NCBI GenBank assembly: GCA_947503965.1
Contig: CANNFU010000011.1
Coordinates: 55,279-119,278, forward strand
Direction of reading: 5' to 3'
DNA length: 64,000 nt
From: an uncultured Paracoccaceae bacterium
GTDB lineage: Bacteria > Pseudomonadota > Alphaproteobacteria > Rhodobacterales > Rhodobacteraceae
Below are positions 51,866 to 60,784 of this stretch, one piece after another. Both the position numbers and the translations under genes were made by a program. The stretch's first letter is position 1. Every line of letters begins with the position of its first letter. A model generated the notes under the pieces. The model did not search any database. It saw nothing but the letters and a program-made list of their open reading frames with translations, and was not told the origin of the DNA.

Positions 51866-54235
51866 ATGCCCAAAGATACCGGAATTGGCGCGGCCACAAC
51901 GCGCCGCGAAGATGTTCGTTTCCTGACCGGGCGCGGTCAGTACACGGACGATATTCAAACCCAAGGCGAATGCGCCGCGGTTTTTGCCCGCTCAACCGTC
52001 GCAAATGGCAAAATCAAATCTATCGACACATCCGCCGCCGCCGCCATGCCTGGCGTGCTTGCCATTTTTACAGGTGAAGACTTCGCCGAAGTGGGTGGAA
52101 ACCCCGCTGGCTGGCTGATCAACAGCCGCGACGGCACACCGATGCATGAACCCAAACGACCAGTGCTCGCGCATGGCAAGGTCCGCCATGTGGGTGATGC
52201 TTATGCGGCTGTAATCGCCGAAACGGTGCAACAGGCCCGCGATGCGGTTGAGGCGATTGAAGCCGATATCGAAGAACTGCCTGCCATCGTGAACATGAAA
52301 GACGCGCTTGCTGCAGATCACTATGTGCATGATGAAATCGGCACCAACCAGTGCTTTGACTGGGGCTGGATCGAGGATAATCGCGCCGCCACCGATGAGG
52401 CGATCAAGAACGCGCATCACGTGACGACGCTGGAACTGGTCAACAACCGTCTGGTCCCCAACGCGATGGAACCGCGTTGTTCCATCGGCCACTACAACCC
52501 GGGAACTGATGAATACATCCTTCACACCACCAGTCAGAACCCACACCTGACGCGGCTGCTGATCAGTGCCTTCGTGATGGGCATCCCCGAGAACAAGCTG
52601 ACGGTGATTGCGCCTGACGTGGGCGGCGGTTTCGGCTCCAAAATCTATCACTACGGCGAAGAAGCTCTGGTGCTGGCGGCGGCCAAGAAACTCGGCCGCA
52701 CCGTCAAATGGACCGCTGACCGGACGGAGGCGTTCCTGACCGACGCCCATGGCCGCGACCATGTGACGAAGATCGAACTGGCACTGGATGAAGAGGGTAA
52801 CTTCCTCGCCTTCCGCACCGAAACCATGGCCAATGTCGGCGCATATCTGTCGAACTTCTCGACCGCGACACCGACCTTCCTGCATGGCACGCTGATGGCC
52901 GGGAACTACACCGTGCCGCTGGTCTATGTGAACGTGAAGGCCGTGTTCACCAACACTGCCCCCGTTGACGCCTATCGCGGCGCAGGCCGGCCAGAGGCCA
53001 CGTATTCGCTGGAACGCGTGATCGACAAGGCCGCGCGTGAAATCGGCATGGACCCGATTGAACTGCGTCGGAAGAACTTTGTGAAGCCGGATCAGTATCC
53101 CTTCGCCTCGGCCGCCGGGCTGGAATATGACAGCGGCAACTACGACGCTCTGATGGACCAGATGGAAAAGGTCGCTGACAAAGCGGGCTTCGAAGCGCGA
53201 CGCAAGGAATCCAAGGCCAAGGGCCTGCTACGCGGCTTTGGTGTGAACGCCTATATCGAGGCTTGCGGGATTGCGCCGTCGAACCTTGTCGGTGTGCTTG
53301 GCTCCCGCGTTGGCCTTTACGATGCGGCGACGGTGCGCGTGAATGCCACGGGTAACCTGTCTGTCATGGTAGGCGCGCACAGCCATGGGCAAGGGCATGA
53401 GACCGTGTTCCCGCAAGTGGTGGGCGAGATGCTGGGGATTGATCCGCAAAGCATCGACATCGTGCATGGCGACACATCCAAGATCCCGTTCGGTATGGGC
53501 ACCTATGGGTCCCGTTCGCTGGCTGTCTGCGGTTCTGCCGTGGTGCGGGCGACCGAGAAGATCATTAACAAGGCTAAGAAGATCGCAGCCCATATGCTCG
53601 AGGCCTCTGACGCGGATATCGAGCTGAAGGACGGTGTGTTCAGCGTGGCGGGCACCGATAAATCGGTCAGCTTTGGTGAGGTCGCGTTAAAGGCCTACAT
53701 CCCTCACAACTTCCCGCTTGAAGATATCGAACCGGGGCTGGAGGAAACGGCGTTCTACGATCCGGCCAACTTTACCTACCCCTCTGGCGCCTATTGCTGC
53801 GAGGTTGAGGTTGACCCTGAAACCGGCAAGGTGCGGGTGGATCGGATGACCGCAGTGGATGATTTCGGCAATGTGATCAACCCGATGGTTGTCACTGGTC
53901 AGGTCCATGGCGGGCTTGGTCAGGGGATTGGTCAGGCGCTGGTTGAAAACACGACCTATGATGAAGACGGACAGCTTCTATCGGCCAGCTACATGGACTA
54001 CACTATGCCGCGCGCGGACGATCTGCCCTTCTACATCGTCGATCACAGCAAGGGAAATCCCTGCACGCACAACCCCTTGGGCGTGAAAGGCTGTGGTGAG
54101 GCCGGGGCCATCGGCTCCCCGCCAACGGTCGTGAACGCAGTGATCGACGCCCTGCAATCGGGCGGCAAGAACGTCACCCATATCGACATGCCCATGACCT
54201 CGCACCGCGTGTGGTCAGCCATGAACAACGCTTAA
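51866..54235 (+). CDS. coxL: Molybdenum hydroxylase large subunit, CO-dehydrogenase form II type
   Basis: A 789-residue molybdopterin-cytosine-dinucleotide subunit. The active-site loop is AYRGAGR (about 369-375), the form II ("CoxL-like") signature, not the AYxCSFR of true CO dehydrogenase. VKGCGEAGAIG near residue 740 has the catalytic Glu, and GGGFGSKIYHYGEE is a cofactor-binding segment. Form II enzymes' substrates are largely unknown and may be aldehydes or heterocycles. GGAGG at 51856-51860 defines the ATG. Confidence 0.93.
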   Translation: MPKDTGIGAATTRREDVRFLTGRGQYTDDIQTQGECAAVFARSTVANGKIKSIDTSAAAAMPGVLAIFTGEDFAEVGGNPAGWLINSRDGTPMHEPKRPVLAHGKVRHVGDAYAAVIAETVQQARDAVEAIEADIEELPAIVNMKDALAADHYVHDEIGTNQCFDWGWIEDNRAATDEAIKNAHHVTTLELVNNRLVPNAMEPRCSIGHYNPGTDEYILHTTSQNPHLTRLLISAFVMGIPENKLTVIAPDVGGGFGSKIYHYGEEALVLAAAKKLGRTVKWTADRTEAFLTDAHGRDHVTKIELALDEEGNFLAFRTETMANVGAYLSNFSTATPTFLHGTLMAGNYTVPLVYVNVKAVFTNTAPVDAYRGAGRPEATYSLERVIDKAAREIGMDPIELRRKNFVKPDQYPFASAAGLEYDSGNYDALMDQMEKVADKAGFEARRKESKAKGLLRGFGVNAYIEACGIAPSNLVGVLGSRVGLYDAATVRVNATGNLSVMVGAHSHGQGHETVFPQVVGEMLGIDPQSIDIVHGDTSKIPFGMGTYGSRSLAVCGSAVVRATEKIINKAKKIAAHMLEASDADIELKDGVFSVAGTDKSVSFGEVALKAYIPHNFPLEDIEPGLEETAFYDPANFTYPSGAYCCEVEVDPETGKVRVDRMTAVDDFGNVINPMVVTGQVHGGLGQGIGQALVENTTYDEDGQLLSASYMDYTMPRADDLPFYIVDHSKGNPCTHNPLGVKGCGEAGAIGSPPTVVNAVIDALQSGGKNVTHIDMPMTSHRVWSAMNNA

Positions 54236-54250
54236 GTAAGGAGAGCGGAC

Positions 54251-55039
54251 ATGTATGCATTTGACATCGAACGCCCGGCTTCCGTGGCCGACGCGGTCGC
54301 CGCTTTGGGGACCGAAGACGCACAGGCGCTGGGGGGCGGGCAAACCCTGATCCCCACGCTGAAACAACGGCTTGCGGCGCCGTCCAGACTGGTTTCGCTC
54401 AGCGGCGTGACCGAGATGCAAGGCGTGGCCTCCGAAGCGGGCAACATCCGCATCGGCGGCGCGACTACGCATGCGACTGTAGCCAGTCAGGTTGGGGGAA
54501 CGTACCCTGCATTGGCTGATCTGGCAGCCAATATCGGTGATCCTGCTGTGCGCAATCGTGGCACGATCGGCGGCTCGCTTGCCAATAATGACCCGGCGGC
54601 CTGCTACCCGGCGGCGGCGCTTGGGTCAGGGGCCACGATCATCACCAACAAGCGGCAGATCGCGGCTGATGACTATTTCCAAGGGATGTTCACGACCGCC
54701 CTTGAGGAAGGTGAAATCATCACAGCAGTCTCCTTCCCCGTACCAGAAAAGGCGAATTACCAGAAATTCGTCCAACCCGCCTCGCGCTTTGCGCTGGTCG
54801 GCGTGTTTGTCGCCAAATACAGCGATGGGGTGCGGGTTGCCGTGACAGGTGCGTCGAATGAAGGCGTACATCGCTGGAGCGCAGCAGAAGAGGCGCTGTC
54901 TGGGAATTTCTCAGCCGATGCGATTGCAGATCTGAGCGTATCCGCAGACGACCTGATCAACGACCTGCATGGCAGTGCGGAATACCGTGCCCACTTGGTT
55001 AAGGTGATGACCGGGCGGGCCGTTGCGGCAGCCATGTGA
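54251..55039 (+). CDS. coxM: FAD-binding medium subunit of the form II hydroxylase
   Basis: A 262-residue FAD subunit. LGGGQTLIPTLKQRL (about 31-45) and NRGTIGGSLANNDPAACYPAA (about 100-120) are the two FAD-binding loops of the family. The order S-L-M differs from the M-S-L of classical cox operons but is common for form II. It starts 15 bases after coxL with AAGGAGAG. A GGCGCTGG/CCAGCGCC hairpin follows. Confidence 0.92.
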   Translation: MYAFDIERPASVADAVAALGTEDAQALGGGQTLIPTLKQRLAAPSRLVSLSGVTEMQGVASEAGNIRIGGATTHATVASQVGGTYPALADLAANIGDPAVRNRGTIGGSLANNDPAACYPAAALGSGATIITNKRQIAADDYFQGMFTTALEEGEIITAVSFPVPEKANYQKFVQPASRFALVGVFVAKYSDGVRVAVTGASNEGVHRWSAAEEALSGNFSADAIADLSVSADDLINDLHGSAEYRAHLVKVMTGRAVAAAM

Positions 55040-55049
55040 ATGATCAACG

Positions 55050-55072
55050 GGCGCTGGCGATTGTCCAGCGCC
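55050..55072 (+). terminator. Hairpin after coxM
   Basis: GGCGCTGG (55050-55057) / CCAGCGCC (55065-55072) with a 7-base loop, ten bases after the coxM stop. No T-run follows, so it may only stabilise the mRNA end. Confidence 0.45.
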
Positions 55073-55146
55073 TGACATCCAAAAAGCTACGCTACGCATT
55101 GACTTACCGACACCCCACTGAGGGTCAGCTAAGATGAGACCCCTAA

Positions 55147-55314
55147 ATGCGTTGGTTTATTGGCGTCTGCATATTCGTCTGCACACTCGCTTACCTCGGC
55201 GGAATGGGAATCCAGCGATACAAGAGCGACATGACGCGTGCAGTTGGATGCTTACCCATTGGTGATGAGCGAAGGTCAGCTGTAAAAACAAATTCGCTTT
55301 TTTTCGCCTTGTAG
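55147..55314 (+). CDS. Possible 55-residue single-helix membrane protein
   Basis: In the 327-base gap after coxM, an ATG at 55147 opens MRWFIGVCIFVCTLAYLGGM, a plausible membrane anchor, then a polar stretch (GIQRYKSDMTRAVGCLPIG). It stops at 55314 after a T-rich patch. GCTAAGATGAG gives only a weak ribosome-binding site. Codon use is not clearly genic, so it is a low-confidence small gene; the rest of the gap shows nothing else. Confidence 0.3.
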   Translation: MRWFIGVCIFVCTLAYLGGMGIQRYKSDMTRAVGCLPIGDERRSAVKTNSLFFAL

Positions 55315-55366
55315 CAACGCATTTCATTATGCATACGTCGAGACTTCATGCTATCAGGAGAACTCC

Positions 55367-55999
55367 ATGCAATCTCGACGTCTCATTCCTTCCGCTTTTG
55401 CCACGACCCTGCTCGTTGCTTGTGGCTCAAGCTCTGACACGGATACACCGGACACACCGACTGAACCACTGACATTTTCATCGGACATTCGTACACCCGA
55501 CGCCGGTGGCGGGTTCTCGACCATTATATTTGCTGACCGTGGCGATTTTTCAGGTGGACAAGTCAACAACATCAGCACGTCGATGGGTATTCTTGAAGGT
55601 ACCGATGAAGTGTTCGGGGTGGCTGGCGTAAATCCTGGCGTCAACCGTGGTGTCGAAATCACAGCAGGCACCGTCGACTACAGTGGAGTGTTCAACCTTG
55701 ATTTGGGCGAGCGCGATGGAAACGGCTTTGAAATCAATGGTGACAGCGGATTGCTGGATCTGACCGCAACATTTGACACAGGGACCGTCACTGGTATGGG
55801 CACTGGTGATAGTGGTAATGATCTATCTGTTAGCGGCACTTTCGCAGGGACCGGGCTTGGGGGCAGCGTGACATATGGCGGTGTGACCGCAGAACTTGAT
55901 GGCATCATTGGTGTCAACGGCATCACCGCTGCATTTGCTGGCAACACCGATGATGCAGCGCTTGTCGGTGGGATCAGTCTCAACGCGGTAGATCCCTGA
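55367..55999 (+). CDS. Lipoprotein with transferrin-binding-protein-like beta-barrel domain
   Basis: A 210-residue protein with a lipoprotein signal (RRLIPSAFATTLLVACGSSS; lipobox VAC with Cys about residue 19) and a Gly/Asp-rich beta domain. The repeated YSGVFNLDLGERDGNGFEIN and SVSGTFAGTGLGGSVTYGG resemble the small beta-barrels of TbpB, factor-H-binding protein and Slam-dependent lipoproteins. Surface exposure and metal or protein binding are possible. AGGAG at 55356-55360 sets the start. No TonB receptor or slam gene is visible nearby. Confidence 0.7.
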   Translation: MQSRRLIPSAFATTLLVACGSSSDTDTPDTPTEPLTFSSDIRTPDAGGGFSTIIFADRGDFSGGQVNNISTSMGILEGTDEVFGVAGVNPGVNRGVEITAGTVDYSGVFNLDLGERDGNGFEINGDSGLLDLTATFDTGTVTGMGTGDSGNDLSVSGTFAGTGLGGSVTYGGVTAELDGIIGVNGITAAFAGNTDDAALVGGISLNAVDP

Positions 56000-56151
56000 T
56001 ATCAACAAGTGCACGGTCGGAAAGATGTGAACTGGTGCGATGGGCCGGTTCCGGCGCAAAGGTAGCGATTTCGAAGAGGCCGTGCCCCGGGCAACCAACC
56101 TAAGGCAACATAAGCTGACGGCTGCGCAATCGCACCGCGGACCAGCCTGGA

Positions 56152-57018
56152 TTACAGGCTGGTCAGGTTCCCTTCGAAATCAACCAAAGTAATCCGCCGC
56201 ACGCCGTCCTGCGCGCGCACCTGTTCGATCAGCTCGCGCGGCGCAAGGCACAGCGCGGTTGACAGGCTATCAGCCAAGGCCGCGGTTCTGGCCTCGACCG
56301 AGACGGTTGACCAACGCGGTCTGGCATCGGGATGCAGGATATGTGTCTGATCGCCCAGTTGCATCGCGGACGGGCTGGAGGTGGCAATCGCGCCGCGTTC
56401 CAGCGTCCGCATACCCAATTGACCATGCACAGGATCGCTGATCCCCAAACGCCACGGCCCGCCCAGGGCGCGATATTCGCCGATATTCACCAACACCTCG
56501 GTCAGCCCTTGCGCCGCTAAATGCTCTGCCACCAGATCGGTTGCAAAGCCTTGGGCAATACCGTTCAACGTCAGCGCCTGACCGGCACCCAACTGCACGC
56601 CGTCCGCGTCCCAGTGCACCTTGCCCCAGCCAACCAATGCGCGTGCTGCATCGACATCGCCCCCTTCGGACACGGCACGCCATAGGGGTTGCACAGAGGG
56701 GTCAAACAACCCGTCGGTCATTACATGGGCCTGCGCCGCCGTGGCCATCAGCGCGGTAAATGGGGCTGCGGGGTGTGGCAATTCACCCGCATCGTTCAAC
56801 CGCACCAAGGCTGACGCGGGGTCGTAAAGGCTGAACAAATGTTCAAGGTCAGTCAGCAACTCGCGTATCTGCGGCAGCATGTCCGGCGCACCGCCCCTGA
56901 TCGTCAGGCTTACATCGGCCCCAAAGGCATGGCCCTGCCATGACTGGGTCTGCGCCCAGACCGGGGTCGCCGCCATCGCGGCACTGATCGTCAGGAAACG
57001 CCGCCGGGACAGTGTCAT
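56152..57018 (-). CDS. apbE: FAD:protein FMN transferase
   Basis: Transfers FMN covalently to Thr/Ser of flavoproteins in the periplasm. The 288-residue product has a Tat-like leader (LSRRRFLTISAAMAA) and the ApbE domain: FGADVSLTIRGG near the start, HLFSLYDPASALVRLND, LTLNGIAQGFATDLVAEHL and LVNIGEYRALGGPW. It overlaps the NosR-like gene by four bases (ATGA). The target is very likely that protein, which carries a DGVTKAT flavinylation site. Confidence 0.92.
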   Translation of the reverse strand: MTLSRRRFLTISAAMAATPVWAQTQSWQGHAFGADVSLTIRGGAPDMLPQIRELLTDLEHLFSLYDPASALVRLNDAGELPHPAAPFTALMATAAQAHVMTDGLFDPSVQPLWRAVSEGGDVDAARALVGWGKVHWDADGVQLGAGQALTLNGIAQGFATDLVAEHLAAQGLTEVLVNIGEYRALGGPWRLGISDPVHGQLGMRTLERGAIATSSPSAMQLGDQTHILHPDARPRWSTVSVEARTAALADSLSTALCLAPRELIEQVRAQDGVRRITLVDFEGNLTSL

Positions 57019-59093
57019 GCAGCCACCTTTTGCAACGACCTGCCGTTCTTGCCTGCCAGGATCAGCGGCACGCATTGGTCTGCGCTGTCGTGGATTGTCA
57101 CGCAATCAAGGCATTGGAAACACTCGGAATACTGGATCTCGCCTGTTTTCTTGATCGCCCCGTAGCTGCATTTCACCTTGCACAGCTGACAGGGTGAACC
57201 ACATTCCGCGCGCCGTGCGATCCAGTCCCGTCCCCGTATCAAACCGCCAATCGCCATGACCGCGCCCAACGGACAGACATAGCGACAGAACCCTTTGAAC
57301 AGCACCATGGAGGACAACAGCAGGCCCACCGCATAGGCCACGTAATACCATTCCCGGATAAAGAAGGTGGTGATGGCAGTCTTGAATGGCTCAACCTCAA
57401 TCGCCTTGTCCAACCGCGCAGGGGCGGTGAAGATCAGCGCCACCAGCGCGGCCAGAACCGCGTATTTCAACCATTTCAGGCGGTTGTCCCACGTCTCTGA
57501 CGGTTCAATCTGTGGCAAGCGCAGGGCGCGGCCAATGTGATGGGCAAACTCCTGCAACGCGCCAAACGGACACAGCCAGCCACAGAACAACCCACGCCCC
57601 CACAGCACGAAGCCCGAAATCGTGACCCCCCAGATCAGCAGTGAAAACGGATCGTATAGAAGGAAGGCGAAACTGCCCCCTTCGAACGCCGTGCGGATCA
57701 CCGCGAGCGGCGTTGCGATAGACAACTGCCCCTGTCCCCACCAGCCGATAAAGACGGTGACAAAGGCAAGTGTCACCAACCGGATCGGTGTGAAATGCCG
57801 ATGTCCCGCCAGCCGGTTCAAACGCCAGCCCAGCACCGCGATCAACCCCACCAGAAACACGGCCAGAACCGCCAGATCAGCCGCACGGTTCCACAACGCA
57901 TCCACCCAAGGCGGGCGGGGTGTGACCACCTCTGGTCGATTGAAGAAACGCGGGTCTGAGGATAGCGTGGTTGCAATATTCACCGATCCGATCTCGGGCT
58001 GGAACACGCCATGTTCGCGCAGCCCCTTGACGTTCAGTGTCCATTCGGAGGTCGGATCAAAGCCCAGCCTGCGGTCGGTGCGCAGGATCAGGGCGGTACC
58101 TTCATGCAGTGCCTCTGGCAGGTCGGGATGCAACTGAATAAAGATATCCGCATCGCGAAAGGCTATGGGAAAACCGCCCTGTTCGGCACTGATCAGATCG
58201 GGCGAGGTATTGCGCACGAAATCATCCGTCACCAGCCCGTGGCGGGCGGTCTCAATGACCAGTACCGGCTCATCCGTGGTCGCGATGGCCATGAAATCCT
58301 GCAATTCCTGCAACGTGCCGTCGGACAGCACCGCCTGTGCGATTGATGGAGGACCGATATCGACGACCCACAGGTCCAGATAGGTCCCGTCGGGGTCGGC
58401 GCGGCCGTCGGGATCGTCGAATTCCCAGATCGTGCCGGCAAATTCAGCGTCCATTTCGGCATTGGTCACAGTGCGGCGGACCACCAGCCCCTGATCAATC
58501 AGATCGGCCCATGTCAGATCCTCGCGATAATCCGGATCAGGATAGGCGGGCGGCCCGGTTGCGATCCCGCCCATCTTTTCGCGCGCGACCTTCAGCGTCG
58601 CCGCAAGAATGCTTTCATGCGCGATCCGTACCGACGCCGTCGCCTTTGTCACCCCGTCGAGATACACAAGAGCAGAGCCATCACCCCCGCTGCCATAGGG
58701 GTTGCCCACAACCAGCGTGTCCGAAATCGAATGGCCGCGATATTGCTCGAAAAACTTGTGAAACGGCGCCTCGCCCAGACCGGACACAAAGATCGGTTCG
58801 TTATGCGAGATCAGTTTGACATCCAGAAATCGCCCATCCAGATCAAGCACGACCAGCATGTTGATTGACGCGCCCGAAAAGCCTGGCAAGGGGGCCATCG
58901 GTTCGGTTTCAAACACAAAACCCGCCTCTGCCCCGCCAGAGTTCAAAAGCTGCCAGACACCCTGGTCATTCAGGCGTTCACCCAGTGACATGGGCGGCAC
59001 GATCATTGGCGCAAGCACATCACGATCCAGTGGCGCAGCAAGGCTGGCCACCGTTTGCAGGACAAGGAACACAAGACCCAGCAGAACGCGCAT
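57015..59093 (-). CDS. NosR/NirI-type FMN- and Fe-S-containing membrane protein
   Basis: A 692-residue protein. A signal peptide and a periplasmic FMN-binding domain (about 20-180) carry DGVTKATAS, which fits the ApbE flavinylation motif. A second periplasmic region follows (to about 400), then about five membrane helices with GLFCGWLCPFGALQ and CRYVCPLGAVM, and a C-terminal two-cluster ferredoxin (CGSPCQLCKVKC, CFQCLDC). NosR supports nitrous oxide reductase. No nosZ or nosDFYL genes lie within the window, so here it probably serves another periplasmic redox system, perhaps the quinoprotein one. Confidence 0.88.
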   Translation of the reverse strand: MRVLLGLVFLVLQTVASLAAPLDRDVLAPMIVPPMSLGERLNDQGVWQLLNSGGAEAGFVFETEPMAPLPGFSGASINMLVVLDLDGRFLDVKLISHNEPIFVSGLGEAPFHKFFEQYRGHSISDTLVVGNPYGSGGDGSALVYLDGVTKATASVRIAHESILAATLKVAREKMGGIATGPPAYPDPDYREDLTWADLIDQGLVVRRTVTNAEMDAEFAGTIWEFDDPDGRADPDGTYLDLWVVDIGPPSIAQAVLSDGTLQELQDFMAIATTDEPVLVIETARHGLVTDDFVRNTSPDLISAEQGGFPIAFRDADIFIQLHPDLPEALHEGTALILRTDRRLGFDPTSEWTLNVKGLREHGVFQPEIGSVNIATTLSSDPRFFNRPEVVTPRPPWVDALWNRAADLAVLAVFLVGLIAVLGWRLNRLAGHRHFTPIRLVTLAFVTVFIGWWGQGQLSIATPLAVIRTAFEGGSFAFLLYDPFSLLIWGVTISGFVLWGRGLFCGWLCPFGALQEFAHHIGRALRLPQIEPSETWDNRLKWLKYAVLAALVALIFTAPARLDKAIEVEPFKTAITTFFIREWYYVAYAVGLLLSSMVLFKGFCRYVCPLGAVMAIGGLIRGRDWIARRAECGSPCQLCKVKCSYGAIKKTGEIQYSECFQCLDCVTIHDSADQCVPLILAGKNGRSLQKVAA

Positions 59094-59196
59094 GGCGTAA
59101 CTCTAAGCGGGGCCTGTCGGAGAGCCTATGCGACTTAGGTATGAGGCGCGCGGTTTGGCATTGGGATCATATGCAGTTTCGTGACAGGGTACGGCC

Positions 59197-59961
59197 ATGA
59201 CTGGCACATCACCGCAAATGAATGGCACAATCACGGCAATATCCCTGATGGGGCTGATTGTCGTCTGGACCGTCCTTGCCTGGCTGCGGGCGGACCCCAC
59301 AGTGCTGCCGACCCCGCGCGCGGTCTGGGAGATCGCCCGGACAGAGGCCGCGTCCGGCGCACTGGCCCATCACATGATGGCAACGATCTGGCGGGTCGCG
59401 GCGGCCTTTGGGTTGGCGATGACATTCGGGCTGATCATCGGGTTTGCGATGGGGCGCAATGAAACGCTGGACCGCTGGTTCGGCGCTTGGTTGGTGGTAT
59501 TTCTGAACATCCCCGCACTTGTGGTGATCGTATTATGTTATCTCTGGATCGGGCTGAACGAAGTGGCCGCCATCACCGCCGTGGCGTTGAACAAAACCGC
59601 AATGGTAGCCGTAACAATCCGCGAAGGGACCCGCGCGCTTGATCCGCAGCTTGAAGATATGGCCCGGTCTTTCCGGATGGGCCGGATGACACATGTCCGG
59701 CACGTAGTTCTTCCTCAGCTTTGGCCCTTTATCGCCTCCAGCACCCGCAACGGGCTGGCGATCATCTGGAAAATCGTGCTGGTGGTCGAATTTCTGGGAC
59801 GCAGCAACGGGATCGGTTTTCAGATCCACCTGTATTTCCAGCTATTCGAGATCGGCTATGTCATGGCCTATGCGTTTAGCTTTGTGCTGTTCATTCTGGC
59901 GCTGGAGTGGACGATCATCAATCTATTCGAAAAACGGGCGACGAAATGGCGGCTGGCCTAG
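59197..59961 (+). CDS. ABC importer permease (SsuC/TauC type), lone
   Basis: A 254-residue permease with six helices and the EAA-type loop DMARSFRMGRMTHVRHVVLPQLWPF (split over about 160-184), as in sulfonate/NMT1 importers. No ATPase or binding protein is adjacent. Those at 42622-44260 are from the same transporter family and lack a permease, so the three genes may form one importer whose genes have been separated. The gene diverges from the NosR-like gene. Confidence 0.87.
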   Translation: MTGTSPQMNGTITAISLMGLIVVWTVLAWLRADPTVLPTPRAVWEIARTEAASGALAHHMMATIWRVAAAFGLAMTFGLIIGFAMGRNETLDRWFGAWLVVFLNIPALVVIVLCYLWIGLNEVAAITAVALNKTAMVAVTIREGTRALDPQLEDMARSFRMGRMTHVRHVVLPQLWPFIASSTRNGLAIIWKIVLVVEFLGRSNGIGFQIHLYFQLFEIGYVMAYAFSFVLFILALEWTIINLFEKRATKWRLA

Positions 59962-59966
59962 CATGT

Positions 59967-59986
59967 GATGGGTGAGATCACCCATC
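59967..59986. repeat. Short dispersed palindrome, copy 3
   Basis: GATGGGTGA-GA-TCACCCATC between the convergent stops of the permease and metallophosphatase genes, followed by CTACGG. It has the same GATGGGT arms as the copies at 6808 and 12649. Confidence 0.6.
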
Positions 59987-60784
59987 CTACGGTTTCAGCG
60001 GCGTGCGTCCATTGTCTGTTAGCAGCCAGCAGTCCCGCCCTTCGAAGACGGCGGGGACCAGCGGTCTTCCATAACCGGCACCGCCATCCAGATTGACCCT
60101 GTTGCCGTGGTGTTGTGGGTGGTCGAGCGCTGTATGTCCGTGGACGATCAGCTTGCCGAATTCCTCGGTATTCTTGAGGAAATCGTCGCGAATCCAGATC
60201 AGGTCTTCGGGGTCCTGCCATTCAAGAGGCAGTTGCAGCCGTAGGCCAGCATGCACAAAGATCAGATCATCGGTCTGGTGAAGCAGCGGCAGCGCTTCAA
60301 GAAACTCCAGATGTGAAGGTGGGACATGTTGCCTGGCGGCAGCGGCTAATGCGTCCTTGTCGATCCAGCCTGCGTCACCTTCGAACTGCGCGAGATGCTC
60401 GCGCCCGTCAATCCGCTCTGCCGCGAAGTGCATCACGCCGTCCAACCCGTAAGAGGCGAGCGTGGTCGATCCACCCAAACGCGGGTTCAGCCAGCTGATG
60501 CCTGACTGTACCCGCGGATCGTGTTCGGTTCCGTCCCGGACAAATCGGGTGAACATGCGATCGTGATTACCTTTGATAAAGGTCCAGTTGCGCCCCGAAT
60601 CGCGGCCCCTGATCAGAGTTTCGACCACCCCCCGGCTATCCGGCCCGCGATCGGTGTAGTCGCCCAAAAACACGACCTTCGCATCCGTACCGCCATCGGC
60701 CTCGATCAGCGCAAGCGCGTGATCGAGCATGGCTTTCTGGCCATGGATATCGCCGATGGCGTAGATGGGCGCAGGCGTTCCCAC
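59987..60784 (-). CDS. Serine/threonine phosphatase-like metallophosphoesterase
   Basis: A 265-residue calcineurin-like phosphoesterase. All metal-binding motifs are present: IGDIHGQ near residue 12, FLGDYTDRGPDSRG near 40, FIKGNHDRMF near 69 and IVHGHTALDHP near the C-terminus. It resembles the PrpA/ApaH-like phosphoprotein phosphatases. GTG start immediately after the serA stop, so it may be co-transcribed with serC-serA. Substrate could be phosphoproteins or dinucleoside polyphosphates. Confidence 0.9.
   Translation of the reverse strand: MGTPAPIYAIGDIHGQKAMLDHALALIEADGGTDAKVVFLGDYTDRGPDSRGVVETLIRGRDSGRNWTFIKGNHDRMFTRFVRDGTEHDPRVQSGISWLNPRLGGSTTLASYGLDGVMHFAAERIDGREHLAQFEGDAGWIDKDALAAAARQHVPPSHLEFLEALPLLHQTDDLIFVHAGLRLQLPLEWQDPEDLIWIRDDFLKNTEEFGKLIVHGHTALDHPQHHGNRVNLDGGAGYGRPLVPAVFEGRDCWLLTDNGRTPLKP

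Noticed and set aside
51866..54235. True carbon monoxide dehydrogenase
   Set aside because: The active-site loop is AYRGAGR (form II), not AYxCSFR, so CO oxidation should not be assumed.
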